Shown: positions 9,990 through 18,181 of the stretch, piece after piece
Layout of the letters: the number at the start of each line of letters is the position of its first letter
Numbering within the stretch: position 1 is the first letter of the stretch
Assembly (NCBI GenBank): GCA_016874735.1
Contig: VGTI01000004.1
Location: 117,972-181,971, forward strand
Reading direction: 5' to 3'
DNA: 64,000 nt
DNA from: Deltaproteobacteria bacterium
Lineage (GTDB): Bacteria; Bdellovibrionota_B; Oligoflexia; Oligoflexales; CAIYRB01
The notes under the pieces: generated by a model
Seen by the model: only the letters and a program-made list of their open reading frames with translations
Told to the model about the DNA's origin: nothing
Database searches by the model: none
Translations under genes and position numbers: made by a program

Positions 9990-10754
9990 TTACCTCCAGC
10001 GCTGCGAGTCTAAAACGACGTTGGTAAAAAACAGGAAAAGAGCAGCAAAACAAACAAAGTAGGCGGTGTCATTGACCGTAAGCATGCCTTTGAAAAACAT
10101 GTCTAAATGGTCTGTAGATGCAATATACTTGAGGACACCTTCAAATAGACTCCCACTGTTAAAACTAGGCGCCAGCCAGTTTAGTATCAAAAGCAGGAAG
10201 AGCCCAAACATCGTGAACAGAAATGCCATGAACTGGTTGGTTGTCATCGAGGACACCCACAGGCCAAATGCTAATTGGGCGCACATTAAAAGAAAGATCC
10301 CAAGGTAACTTGTCAAAATCAGGCTGCCATCAGGGTTACCAAAGGCTTTAATGTATAAGGGATAGACGGATGAACATGCGAGCACTAGCGCCAAAATAGC
10401 GGCCGTTGCGATAAACTTGCCGAGAACGATCTGGGTAGCTGTAACCGGCGAGGTTTGCAAGAGACGAATTGTTTGATTCCGCCTCTCCTCCGAGAAAGAG
10501 GACATAGTGACCGCTGGAATCACGAGCACCAAAATAAAGTGTAAATTGTAAAAAAGCGCGCGGAGTAATTGCTCTAAGGTTGGTGCTTCACCACCATACA
10601 TCGGCGCCCGCTGGGTGATATCGACAAAGGTATGAAGAAAACTATAGAAGAAAACACCCATGAACCCTAGAAAGAAGAAGAAAATAGCGCAGCCTTTTGG
10701 GGATGCGAATGTGGCGCGTATATCACGCCATGCGATAGTAAATACTGCCGTCAT
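9990..10754 (-). CDS. ABC-2 type transporter permease (GldF-like)
   Basis: Six-helix ABC-2 permease of 254 residues. It begins TIAWRDIRATFASPKGCAIF and contains SSFSEERRNQTIRLLQTSPV, the coupling-helix signature of this permease class, where the E and R residues contact the ATPase. It is the membrane partner of the ATPase gene 38 bases upstream and of the GldG-like protein downstream. GGAGG precedes the ATG at 10754. The transported substrate cannot be read from the sequence. Confidence 0.87.
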   Translation of the reverse strand: MTAVFTIAWRDIRATFASPKGCAIFFFFLGFMGVFFYSFLHTFVDITQRAPMYGGEAPTLEQLLRALFYNLHFILVLVIPAVTMSSFSEERRNQTIRLLQTSPVTATQIVLGKFIATAAILALVLACSSVYPLYIKAFGNPDGSLILTSYLGIFLLMCAQLAFGLWVSSMTTNQFMAFLFTMFGLFLLLILNWLAPSFNSGSLFEGVLKYIASTDHLDMFFKGMLTVNDTAYFVCFAALFLFFTNVVLDSQRWR

Positions 10755-10792
10755 TATTTTGTGACCTCCAAGAACTCATGTGTTTATTGTCA

Positions 10793-11719
10793 TTAATGTG
10801 TAAGTTGAAAAAAAACATCTTCAAGGGAATGTGTCTTTAGCGTCAGCTCGCGAAGCCCGTAGCTGCCGTTCACCACTACTTTAGACACCTCGGTTATTAC
10901 CTGCTCATCGGCAGCCTTGGCCAAACCGAATTCCAACTCACCATTTTTCGGATCAGTGAGTCTCACACCGCTCAATTGATTGATAGCGCCCAAATCGCGG
11001 GCCAATTGATCGACATTATTTGCGACGCGCATCCGGTATATGCGGCCCGCCTCAGCTTGGCGCGCTAACTCCTCTACGGAACCCTGCTGAACAACGACAC
11101 CGTTATGGATAATGACGATTCGATCACAGGTGTTTTGCACCTCACTCAGGATGTGTGAACTGAGTATAATAGTATGCTGTCCCGCAAGGGATTTGATCAG
11201 CTCGCGAATGTGCAATATCTGATTAGGATCCAAACCCTCTGTTGGCTCATCTAGAATTAAAACCTCAGGGTTGTGCACAATAGCCTGTGCCAAAGCCACT
11301 CTCTGCCTATAACCTTTTGAAAGATTTCCAACCAAACGATGGCGTACATCGCCTAATGACAAGCGATCCAAAGCGTCATCGACTTGTTTACGCAATTGCA
11401 CCGCCGGAACCTTGTGTAAACGTGCCGCGAATGTCACATAGTCAGCTACGCGCATTTCCAGATGGAGGGGGGCGACATCGGGTAAATAACCTAATCGTCT
11501 CTTAGCCTCCAAAGGCTGATCCATGATGTCAAAACCGGCTATCTTAGCCGATCCTGAATCTGCTCCTATGCAGCCACACATGATATCCATTGTTGTCGTC
11601 TTACCTGCACCGTTAGCGCCCAAAAATCCAACAATTTGACCTGGCTCAACCTTGAATGACACATCTCGTAGCGCCTGGATTGATCCAAATCGCTTAGTCA
11701 GACCGTTTACCTCGATCAT
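10793..11719 (-). CDS. ABC transporter ATP-binding protein (GldA-like)
   Basis: ATPase subunit of 308 residues. The Walker A motif GANGAGKTT is at residues 34-42. The ABC signature LSKGYRQR, Walker B VLILDEPTEGLDP and the switch histidine in LSSHILSE follow in the right order. After residue 215 there is a C-terminal domain of about 90 residues, as in GldA/NosF-type ATPases. It is the first gene of a four-gene operon (ATPase, permease, GldG-like, DUF4340), and a good promoter lies 85-112 bases upstream. Confidence 0.92.
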   Translation of the reverse strand: MIEVNGLTKRFGSIQALRDVSFKVEPGQIVGFLGANGAGKTTTMDIMCGCIGADSGSAKIAGFDIMDQPLEAKRRLGYLPDVAPLHLEMRVADYVTFAARLHKVPAVQLRKQVDDALDRLSLGDVRHRLVGNLSKGYRQRVALAQAIVHNPEVLILDEPTEGLDPNQILHIRELIKSLAGQHTIILSSHILSEVQNTCDRIVIIHNGVVVQQGSVEELARQAEAGRIYRMRVANNVDQLARDLGAINQLSGVRLTDPKNGELEFGLAKAADEQVITEVSKVVVNGSYGLRELTLKTHSLEDVFFQLTH

Positions 11720-11803
11720 GCGTCAACACCCCCAACCGACCCTTGGTTTGAAACTCTATGAGATCAAGACTATAGTTTTTAGATGAAACGATATTAAGAT
11801 TCC

Positions 11804-11831
11804 ATATTAGGCAGTTCGGACAGGTAGTCAA
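11804..11831 (-). promoter_or_regulatory. Sigma-70-type promoter for the ABC export operon
   Basis: Read on the minus strand, TTGACT (11831-11826) and TAATAT (11809-11804) are separated by 16 bases, close to the housekeeping consensus. The predicted start of transcription is near 11797, leaving a leader of about 78 bases before the ATPase gene. Nothing else is visible in the spacer between this operon and the lipoprotein gene ending at 11904. Confidence 0.55.
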
Positions 11832-11903
11832 GAATGACAAAAAAATCTATTTCAGACCAAATTTTTTGGCCCCTAGGGCAGCAAGACTTCGAACACGCCT
11901 TAC

Positions 11904-13103
11904 CTACTGGCTACAAACCTTCGACGTCTTTCCTGAACCAGCGGCGATTTCGCCAAAGGAGCCACAGAGTTTGGTTTTTTGTTCATCAGACAAAGGAGTG
12001 GGTAGGCTTGCTACTTGACTATCAATGCTAGCTGCTACCTTCTCCGCAATCCCCCCCCCCAACTGACCACGAAGTGCCTGCGTAGAGTCGCCAGATGCCG
12101 CGACTTTATCTTGGCCACTCCTAATACTTCCAAGCGCGGTAGTTAGGGTCGCTCGGACCGATGCAGGCGCCTTAGCCAACTGGGCAAATCCAGCATCGAC
12201 AGCGGCAAGATCGTATACAGTTGCAGAAAACTGGGTCGTACGAGCAGAGGCGGAGCAAATCCCACTCGATGGCAGGATAGACTGCATTGTTTTATTCAAG
12301 CTACTGATGGCATTAATGTAGGTATCTGGATTATTAGCTGCTTGATTGCTTCCCGTGACTCGAGCAACCCTCAGCTGCAGATTGGTTTGCGGTGGAGATA
12401 CGGTTGCGTAAGTGAATACCTGGTTGAAAATAACAGCTTCAGTCAGATGGGTAAATGCCCACAGGAAATGGGCCTGATCCGCGTATTGCCTCTCGCGCGT
12501 CGTACTATTGCATACTTGCCGCAGATCAAGCTTGCTACGCACACTTTCAGACACAAATGGGCACGTGGCTAAAACCGCCTCATTTAGATAATTTAATCGA
12601 GGCACTGAAGATCGGACAGTTTCAGCACAGGATGGAAGGATTAACGGCAAATCCTCTACAGTGCGATCTAGGGTACCGAGCGACTGAAGCTCATCCATAG
12701 TCAAGCCAATGGCTGTTTTGAGGGCTGTCATTGTGGCTGCAGCCCCCTCGCCACTTGCACCTTTAGCGGCGATCAGGGCTTGAGCCAAATTGAAAGGGTC
12801 GCCGCCGGCTAAGCCGAGATTGATGAAACCATATAGTATGGACGCCTGCTCAGATTCGGGATTCAAAGCTAGAGCGTTACTCGCGTGCCTGAGTGCGACA
12901 TCAAACTTTCCACGGTCATAATTCGTCCTGGCCATATCGAGCTGATTCTCAAAGTCCTTCTTGTGCTCGCTAGGCACAGTACGACCAAGAATGTTTTGGT
13001 CCGCGCCGCACGCCAACAGCCGCAGAACCGCCATTAGTATAACCAGGATGCGCCACTGGCGCTTAGCAACCACCTGGCCAAGCTGTTGGAGAAGCGCTTG
13101 CAT
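11904..13103 (-). CDS. Predicted lipoprotein with TPR-like N-terminal region
   Basis: Exported protein of 399 residues that I do not recognise. ATG 13103 is preferred over the TTG two codons upstream. A hydrophobic signal segment ends in the lipobox LLAC (cysteine at about residue 32). Next comes a TPR-like helix pair (FENQLDMARTNYDRGKFDVALRH, then ALALNPESEQA), followed by a mostly helical region with paired cysteines. On the coding strand a run of ten G (window 12051-12060) encodes the Gly-Gly-Gly after QL near the C-terminus. A change of one base there would shift the frame and replace the last 50 or so residues. It lies just downstream of trpS on the same strand. Confidence 0.75.
   Translation of the reverse strand: MQALLQQLGQVVAKRQWRILVILMAVLRLLACGADQNILGRTVPSEHKKDFENQLDMARTNYDRGKFDVALRHASNALALNPESEQASILYGFINLGLAGGDPFNLAQALIAAKGASGEGAAATMTALKTAIGLTMDELQSLGTLDRTVEDLPLILPSCAETVRSSVPRLNYLNEAVLATCPFVSESVRSKLDLRQVCNSTTRERQYADQAHFLWAFTHLTEAVIFNQVFTYATVSPPQTNLQLRVARVTGSNQAANNPDTYINAISSLNKTMQSILPSSGICSASARTTQFSATVYDLAAVDAGFAQLAKAPASVRATLTTALGSIRSGQDKVAASGDSTQALRGQLGGGIAEKVAASIDSQVASLPTPLSDEQKTKLCGSFGEIAAGSGKTSKVCSQ
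12051..12060 (-). repeat. Ten-base G homopolymer inside a lipoprotein gene
   Basis: The plus strand reads ten consecutive C, hence ten G in the coding strand of the lipoprotein gene. The tract lies within the codons TTG GGG GGG GGG. Homopolymers of this length are prone to slipped-strand changes and also to sequencing error. Confidence 0.9.
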
Positions 13104-13123
13104 AGTCAAAGCCTACGATCAAG

Positions 13124-14113
13124 TTAGTACGGGCGGCCAATAACCCCGACCGCATGCTGAATTTTCTCAAGCTTTTCTCTGGCAAGGACTCTAGCTCTAG
13201 TTGATCCGGTGAGCACGATATCACGGAGATCATCAGGTCGTTTGATAAGCTCAAAATACCGATCACGCATAGGCCCGAAAACCGACTTGATCTTTTCAAT
13301 AAGCTCAAGCTTCGCGTGGCCATAACCGAAACCTCCAGCCCTATATTTATCGGCCAATTGACCGACCTCAGCTGGGGAGCCTAAAAGCCTGTATAATGCG
13401 AACACGTTACAGCTGGAGGGATCTTTAGAATCCGCCAATGCGGCCGACCCCGTCACGATTGACATGACTTGCTTATGCCACTCTTTGTCAGTGGCAAAAA
13501 TGGCGACAGTGTTGTTCTTAGACTTACTCATCTTCTCACCGTCTGTCCCTGGAACCACAGCCACATCGTCCGAGATCAATGGTTCTGGCAAATGCATCAA
13601 GGGCCCGTAACGGTTATTAAATCGCTGAGCAAAATCGCGCGTCATCTCTAAATGCTGCTTTTGATCCTGCCCCACTGGCACCACGTCAGCGTCAAACATA
13701 AGGATGTCTGCGGCCATCAGTACCGGATAGTTAAATACGCCCATGTTGACATCGATGCCTTTAGCCTGGGTATCCTTGAAGGAGTGAGCACGCGTCAGCA
13801 TACCGTAAGGTGCCTGGCAACCTAGGATCCAAGCCAACTCGCATACCTCAGGGACCGCAGATTGAGCATAAAGGAGCCCTCTTTGTGGGTCCAGACCGCA
13901 AGCGAGCATAGTCGCAAGCAAGGTGAACGAATACTGCCTCGTTTCAGCGGCCGTATCAGAGCCGTTTAACGAGTGAAAATCGGCAAGAAAAAAGAAAAAA
14001 TCGTACTGATTCTGTAGGTCAATGAGGGGCTTATAGGCGCCGAAATAATTACCTAAGTGTGGCGTCCCCGACGGACGCGAGCCGGTGAGAACGCGTTTTT
14101 TGGACTGTCCCAT
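13124..14113 (-). CDS. trpS: Tryptophanyl-tRNA synthetase
   Basis: Class I aminoacyl-tRNA synthetase charging tRNA-Trp, 329 residues, the usual bacterial length. The HIGH-equivalent motif is PSGTPHLGN at residues 14-22, and KMSKS is at residues 194-198. TrpS-type segments such as YPVLMAADILMFDADVVPVG and DQKQHLEMTRDFAQRFN lie between them. It starts with ATG at 14113. The gene is followed after 20 bases by the lipoprotein gene on the same strand and is divergent from ihfA. Confidence 0.97.
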   Translation of the reverse strand: MGQSKKRVLTGSRPSGTPHLGNYFGAYKPLIDLQNQYDFFFFLADFHSLNGSDTAAETRQYSFTLLATMLACGLDPQRGLLYAQSAVPEVCELAWILGCQAPYGMLTRAHSFKDTQAKGIDVNMGVFNYPVLMAADILMFDADVVPVGQDQKQHLEMTRDFAQRFNNRYGPLMHLPEPLISDDVAVVPGTDGEKMSKSKNNTVAIFATDKEWHKQVMSIVTGSAALADSKDPSSCNVFALYRLLGSPAEVGQLADKYRAGGFGYGHAKLELIEKIKSVFGPMRDRYFELIKRPDDLRDIVLTGSTRARVLAREKLEKIQHAVGVIGRPY

Positions 14114-14296
14114 AGACCTCCCCAGTACCCAAAGAGGGCATACTACTCCTCAACCTCAAAAAAATCATTACACTATCTTCTCGCAGGAAAGAGAACCTGT
14201 TAATATTTAAGAGCTAGTTAACCAGTAGTCGACGCCAGGCTAGCGATGACTTCACCTGCCGGGCGTCGGAGTTTAACGGACAGGGAGACTCAAGCC

Positions 14297-14602
14297 GTGG
14301 AAGGTACCCTCACCAAAGACGCTCTGATTGAGATGATTCGTGACAAAGTCGGCTATCCTGTCAAGGAAGCCAAGGAGATCCTCGAGATCATCCTTGAGGA
14401 GATCAAATCTCGGCTAGAAGAAGGCAAAGAGGTCAAGATCTCTGGGTTCGGTAAATGGACCGTGAAAGAAAAACGCTCCCGTCCGGGCCGCAACCCCCAC
14501 ACAGGCGATCGGATTGAAATTTCCGCGCGCCGGGTTGTGACTTTTCACCCATCTGATAAACTTCGTGATTCGGTTAATAGCACCGTCAATCAAGGCGGCT
14601 AA
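14297..14602 (+). CDS. ihfA: Integration host factor alpha-like DNA-binding protein
   Basis: Small HU/IHF-family protein that bends DNA. The GTG at 14297 is preferred over an in-frame ATG at 14246, because AGGGAG lies at 14282-14287 with a nine-base spacer and the resulting 101-residue protein matches the family length. It has LTKDALIEMIRDKVGYPVKE, the KISGFGKWTVKEK strand and the DNA-contacting arm RPGRNPHTGDRIEISARRVV, whose RRVVTF segment is typical of IHF alpha. A general HU protein cannot be fully excluded. It is an orphan here, not next to pheT as in enterobacteria. Confidence 0.88.
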   Translation: MEGTLTKDALIEMIRDKVGYPVKEAKEILEIILEEIKSRLEEGKEVKISGFGKWTVKEKRSRPGRNPHTGDRIEISARRVVTFHPSDKLRDSVNSTVNQGG

Positions 14603-14624
14603 TTTTACCGACCCATGCGGTTTT

Positions 14625-15236
14625 ATGCGGCTTACAAAAATTTACACCAAGATCGGTGACAAGGGGACCACGATGCTGGCTGATGGCACGATGGTCCCCA
14701 AGCATTCTTTACGCATTGAGACCTACGGAACGATTGATGAGCTCAACAGCTACCTAGGTTGGCTTCGCGATGTGCTCCGAGACACCGAACCTGGTAAATT
14801 TGCATCTCTGGTCTCACGCTTAACTTTGATACAGAATGAGATGCACGATTTGGGAGGTGAGCTCGCAACGCCCACCGACAGACTCAGGCCTGAGCGACAA
14901 AACTTGGTGTCTGCCGCGAGCGTTGGGCGCCTAGAGTCCGAAATCGATAGTTACAACGAGTCCTTACCAGCGCTGTCGAATTTTGTATTACCGGGCGGCC
15001 ACCAAGCTAACTCAGCTGCCCACATCTGCCGCACCGTTTGCCGACGAGCGGAGCGACTCATCGTCCGCTTGGGCAGCGTTGAGGCATTGCGTGAAGAGCC
15101 ACGCATCTATGTAAATCGACTTAGCGACTGGCTTTTTGTAGTTTCTCGGCACATCAGCATGACCCTAGGAGTGCCTGAGGTGCTGTGGAACCAAGGTGGA
15201 AAATCACGTCCCCATGACCAATCGTCAGTCCCCTAA
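14625..15236 (+). CDS. Cob(I)alamin adenosyltransferase, PduO type
   Basis: Transfers the adenosyl group of ATP to cob(I)alamin, giving coenzyme B12. It has 203 residues from ATG 14625; a longer GTG start would overlap ihfA and precede the conserved start. Family motifs are LTKIYTKIGDKGTTMLADG (ATP binding), ETYGTIDELNSYLGWLRD, FVLPGGHQANSAAHICRTVC with RRAERL next, and YVNRLSDWLFVVSR. These are the PduO/MMAB-type marks, not CobA or EutT. No B12-dependent enzyme or cobalamin riboswitch is visible nearby. Confidence 0.93.
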   Translation: MRLTKIYTKIGDKGTTMLADGTMVPKHSLRIETYGTIDELNSYLGWLRDVLRDTEPGKFASLVSRLTLIQNEMHDLGGELATPTDRLRPERQNLVSAASVGRLESEIDSYNESLPALSNFVLPGGHQANSAAHICRTVCRRAERLIVRLGSVEALREEPRIYVNRLSDWLFVVSRHISMTLGVPEVLWNQGGKSRPHDQSSVP

Positions 15237-15618
15237 AACTGCTTGGACATTGACAGTGGTTCTGCCAATTTTGGCAGCCATTGGCTGGTCGGCACACCCG
15301 GCACTCTTAGCCGCTTGGGCTATCTTTGACGCACCGTCTTTCACCCCGGAAGTGGTGCCTAATGGTGCCGATGAAGACCCCACCTTGAAACGACAGATCC
15401 AGCGTCATTTCCTACGCCATTACGTTTACATTCCAACAGACGACATCGTCTCTGTGAACCCAGATCCAATCCCAGCTAATGATACTGCGTCTTTAGTTAT
15501 GCAAAAAGCCTGTGGCCGAGGTAGACTATTCGTCTGGATACCCTTCAAAATACGTCTACCCTTTGCTGGTGAAAAGGTCTTCGAGTGGTGTTGGAAACCG
15601 CAGACAAAGAACTCGTAA
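15214..15618 (+). CDS. Small membrane-anchored protein of unknown function
   Basis: Unrecognised protein of about 134 residues from ATG 15214; a GTG at 15196 is also possible. One hydrophobic segment (about residues 11-34) looks like a signal anchor, so the rest should face the periplasm. The C-terminal third (GRGRLFVWIPFKIRLPFAG, then FEWCWKP) is rich in aromatic and basic residues. The gene overlaps the end of the adenosyltransferase gene and the start of the next unknown gene, suggesting co-expression within this run of genes ahead of pilB. Confidence 0.6.
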   Translation: MTNRQSPKTAWTLTVVLPILAAIGWSAHPALLAAWAIFDAPSFTPEVVPNGADEDPTLKRQIQRHFLRHYVYIPTDDIVSVNPDPIPANDTASLVMQKACGRGRLFVWIPFKIRLPFAGEKVFEWCWKPQTKNS

Positions 15619-16379
15619 CAGTTAATAATTTGGCGTCTGTAACATCAGACTCAGTTGAGTGCCGCATTCCACTAAGAGAGCGTTTTGCTAGCTTGAAAGA
15701 AAAACTCGGAGACGTTGAAGAACTGCTCGAGCAACTGATCGGTTGGACTCACGACATCGTCGGAACGGCGGAAATCGTGACTGCACACGAGAGGTTTCAC
15801 TTAGAGAATGGCAAGGTTTTTCATGACGACCCATTCTATGACTCACGTACCACCTATTTCTTCGATCACTTTATTTTCGATCGAAAATTAAACGGACATG
15901 GATCCAACTGCGACACTTACTCTGGCTTAACGCCATGTCAACTCTTCCTCTCGCGAGCTCAGCAGGAGTCCCCTGCGCTCCCGATAGAGGTGGCAGAGGC
16001 CTTAGATTCTCTGAGTCATTTTAGGCATTCCCTGTACCAAATTCATAAAATATCTGAAAAGCAAATGACTCTAGTTGACTTAATCGATTCAGCACGAATT
16101 TCGATTCACGCTAAACCAAGGGAGCATTTCCGTGGAATTGAGAAAAAAACAATCCTTCAAGGATATGTTTTCAATCTTGGCACATTCCACTACTTGAGCT
16201 CCGGGATTGTACTCCACCCGCTAAAAGCTAACCGGCTGATTAAAAAGCTAATCAAGCAAAGCCTAAAGGATGGGCATAATCGCAAACAAGTTCTACCCTT
16301 ACTGGCTAACTTACAATTGCGATACCTGCGTCACAAACACGTGCATCCAAAGCTCATCTACAAAAATCAAGCCCCCTAA
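15585..16379 (+). CDS. Conserved-looking protein of unknown function upstream of pilB
   Basis: Unrecognised soluble protein of 264 residues starting with GTG at 15585, overlapping the previous gene by 34 bases. It has a helical segment at residues 31-60, a motif-like stretch FYDSRTTYFFDHFIFDRKL near residue 90 and a basic C-terminal region (KANRLIKKLIKQSLKDGH). No signal peptide or membrane segment is seen. Its place immediately before pilB, pilT and pilC suggests, but does not show, a link to the type IV pilus. Confidence 0.65.
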   Translation: MVLETADKELVTVNNLASVTSDSVECRIPLRERFASLKEKLGDVEELLEQLIGWTHDIVGTAEIVTAHERFHLENGKVFHDDPFYDSRTTYFFDHFIFDRKLNGHGSNCDTYSGLTPCQLFLSRAQQESPALPIEVAEALDSLSHFRHSLYQIHKISEKQMTLVDLIDSARISIHAKPREHFRGIEKKTILQGYVFNLGTFHYLSSGIVLHPLKANRLIKKLIKQSLKDGHNRKQVLPLLANLQLRYLRHKHVHPKLIYKNQAP

Positions 16380-16441
16380 ATTGAATCATCTAAACAAAGT
16401 GCTCCCCCTTGCCGATGAAGCAAGGGACGATTTGGAGCACT

Positions 16442-18181
16442 ATGAGCAATCCGCTGAAAACTTATCTTATCGAGGGATCGCACCTCAGCGATAAGGATTA
16501 TATTCGCGCGGAACAACTTGCAGCCAAAGAAACCATCACTCTCATGCACGCTGTGGAGCAGCTTCAGTTAATGCCTGAGGCCGCAGTGTTAGACGTTTTC
16601 TCACGATTTTATAAAATCCCTAAAACCAAAATCGAAGATATGGAAATTCCACAGCCGATCGTTGCCCTGTTACCGAAAGACCTGGCTCATAAGCATAGAG
16701 TTCTGCCTATCGACCGCGCTGGCAACAACATCATCATCGCTACAGGTGACCCAAGAAACCAGAACGCAATAAATGCCATAAGATTTTCTGTCGGTTTTTT
16801 TCCAAAACCTGTATTGGCGAGCGAGCTCCGTATCACCGAGGCTCTCACAAAATACTACGGTCGCAAAATTCTGGACATTGAGGCTTTAAACGAAGCGGGC
16901 GACGTCCAAACTAGAGCCCAGCAAAAAGTCGAACGCCAAGACATTTCAAATAACGAAAAAGGCGACGGACCCATCATTAAGCTTGTGAATCAAATCCTGA
17001 TTCAATGCTTAGTTAGACGAGCGTCTGATATTCATATCGAACCGTATGAGTCCTATCTCAGGATTCGGCTACGGATTGACGGTGTTCTCCATGAGATCGC
17101 ACGACCGCCCATTTCCATGAAAGCTCCGCTAATATCGCGGATAAAAATTATGTCCCATCTAGACATTGCGGAGACTAGGCTTCCCCAAGACGGGGCCATA
17201 AACATCACTATCGACGGCAAACCAGTAGACTTTCGGGTAAGCTCTTTGCCGACTGTTTATGGCGAAAAAACCGTTATGCGGATCCTGGATAAATCAAATC
17301 TCCAGACTGATATGACGCAACTAGGATTCGACCACGAAGAGCTTCAAAAGTTTAAATCATCCATTCATAACCCATTCGGGATGGTTTTAGTCACTGGGCC
17401 TACGGGTTCGGGTAAAACTACGACTCTATACTCAGCGTTAGCTGAACTAAATCAGGAGTCTGATAATATCATGACTGCCGAAGATCCAGTGGAATACAAC
17501 TTGGAGGGTATCAACCAGGTTCAAATGAAACCAGATATAGGGTTAAATTTTGCCTCCGCACTCCGGTCTTTTCTCAGGCAGGATCCAGACATTATCATGG
17601 TGGGAGAGATCCGCGACCTAGAAACTGCCGAAATTTCGATCAAAGCTGCACTTACAGGGCATATGGTCCTATCGACGTTGCATACCAATAGCGCTACAGA
17701 TACCATTTCACGTTTATTAAATATGGGCGTTGAATCGTTCAATTTAGTGTCGGCATTGACTTGTGTGACAGCTCAACGACTTATGCGAAAAATCTGTGAG
17801 AAATGCCGTGTTCCAGATGATAGCGTCAACTCTACGATAATGATCGAACTTGGTATCCACCCTCAGTACGCAGACAAGGTGAAAGCATACAAAGGGGCTG
17901 GTTGCCCTAATTGCAATGGCACTGGCAACAAAGGTCGCGTCGCAGTACATGAGGTGCTTAAACTCAATGATCCTGTTCGTGAATCAATCCTTGATAATGC
18001 ACCTGCGATGAAAATCAAAAAGATTGCTATGGCAAATGGAATGCGAACACTCCGCCAATCCGCATTGAACAAAATGGCCCAGGGTATCGTCGATGTCCAT
18101 GAGATCATCAAGACAACAACCTCTGACTCCGATGACAATCAACACGCTAAGAAAACGACGCAACAAAAGGGAGCAGCATGA
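16442..18181 (+). CDS. pilB: Type IV pilus assembly ATPase PilB
   Basis: Hexameric ATPase that powers pilus extension, 579 residues from ATG 16442, preceded by GGAG at 16434-16437. An N-terminal MshEN-like domain is followed by the secretion ATPase core. Walker A GPTGSGKTT is at residues 319-327, the Walker B region DPDIIMVGEIRD at 381-392, and the His box GHMVLSTLHTN near 407. The zinc-binding cysteines are C452, C455, C488 and C491. These cysteines distinguish PilB from PilT. The stop overlaps the pilT start in ATGA. Confidence 0.95.
   Translation: MSNPLKTYLIEGSHLSDKDYIRAEQLAAKETITLMHAVEQLQLMPEAAVLDVFSRFYKIPKTKIEDMEIPQPIVALLPKDLAHKHRVLPIDRAGNNIIIATGDPRNQNAINAIRFSVGFFPKPVLASELRITEALTKYYGRKILDIEALNEAGDVQTRAQQKVERQDISNNEKGDGPIIKLVNQILIQCLVRRASDIHIEPYESYLRIRLRIDGVLHEIARPPISMKAPLISRIKIMSHLDIAETRLPQDGAINITIDGKPVDFRVSSLPTVYGEKTVMRILDKSNLQTDMTQLGFDHEELQKFKSSIHNPFGMVLVTGPTGSGKTTTLYSALAELNQESDNIMTAEDPVEYNLEGINQVQMKPDIGLNFASALRSFLRQDPDIIMVGEIRDLETAEISIKAALTGHMVLSTLHTNSATDTISRLLNMGVESFNLVSALTCVTAQRLMRKICEKCRVPDDSVNSTIMIELGIHPQYADKVKAYKGAGCPNCNGTGNKGRVAVHEVLKLNDPVRESILDNAPAMKIKKIAMANGMRTLRQSALNKMAQGIVDVHEIIKTTTSDSDDNQHAKKTTQQKGAA

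Noticed and set aside
11834..12031. Short plus-strand frame between the ABC operon and the lipoprotein gene
   Set aside because: No ribosome site, overlaps the lipoprotein gene in antisense, and also covers the promoter found on the minus strand.
14625..15236. Cobalamin riboswitch ahead of the adenosyltransferase
   Set aside because: The gene starts 22 bases after ihfA, leaving no space for a riboswitch.
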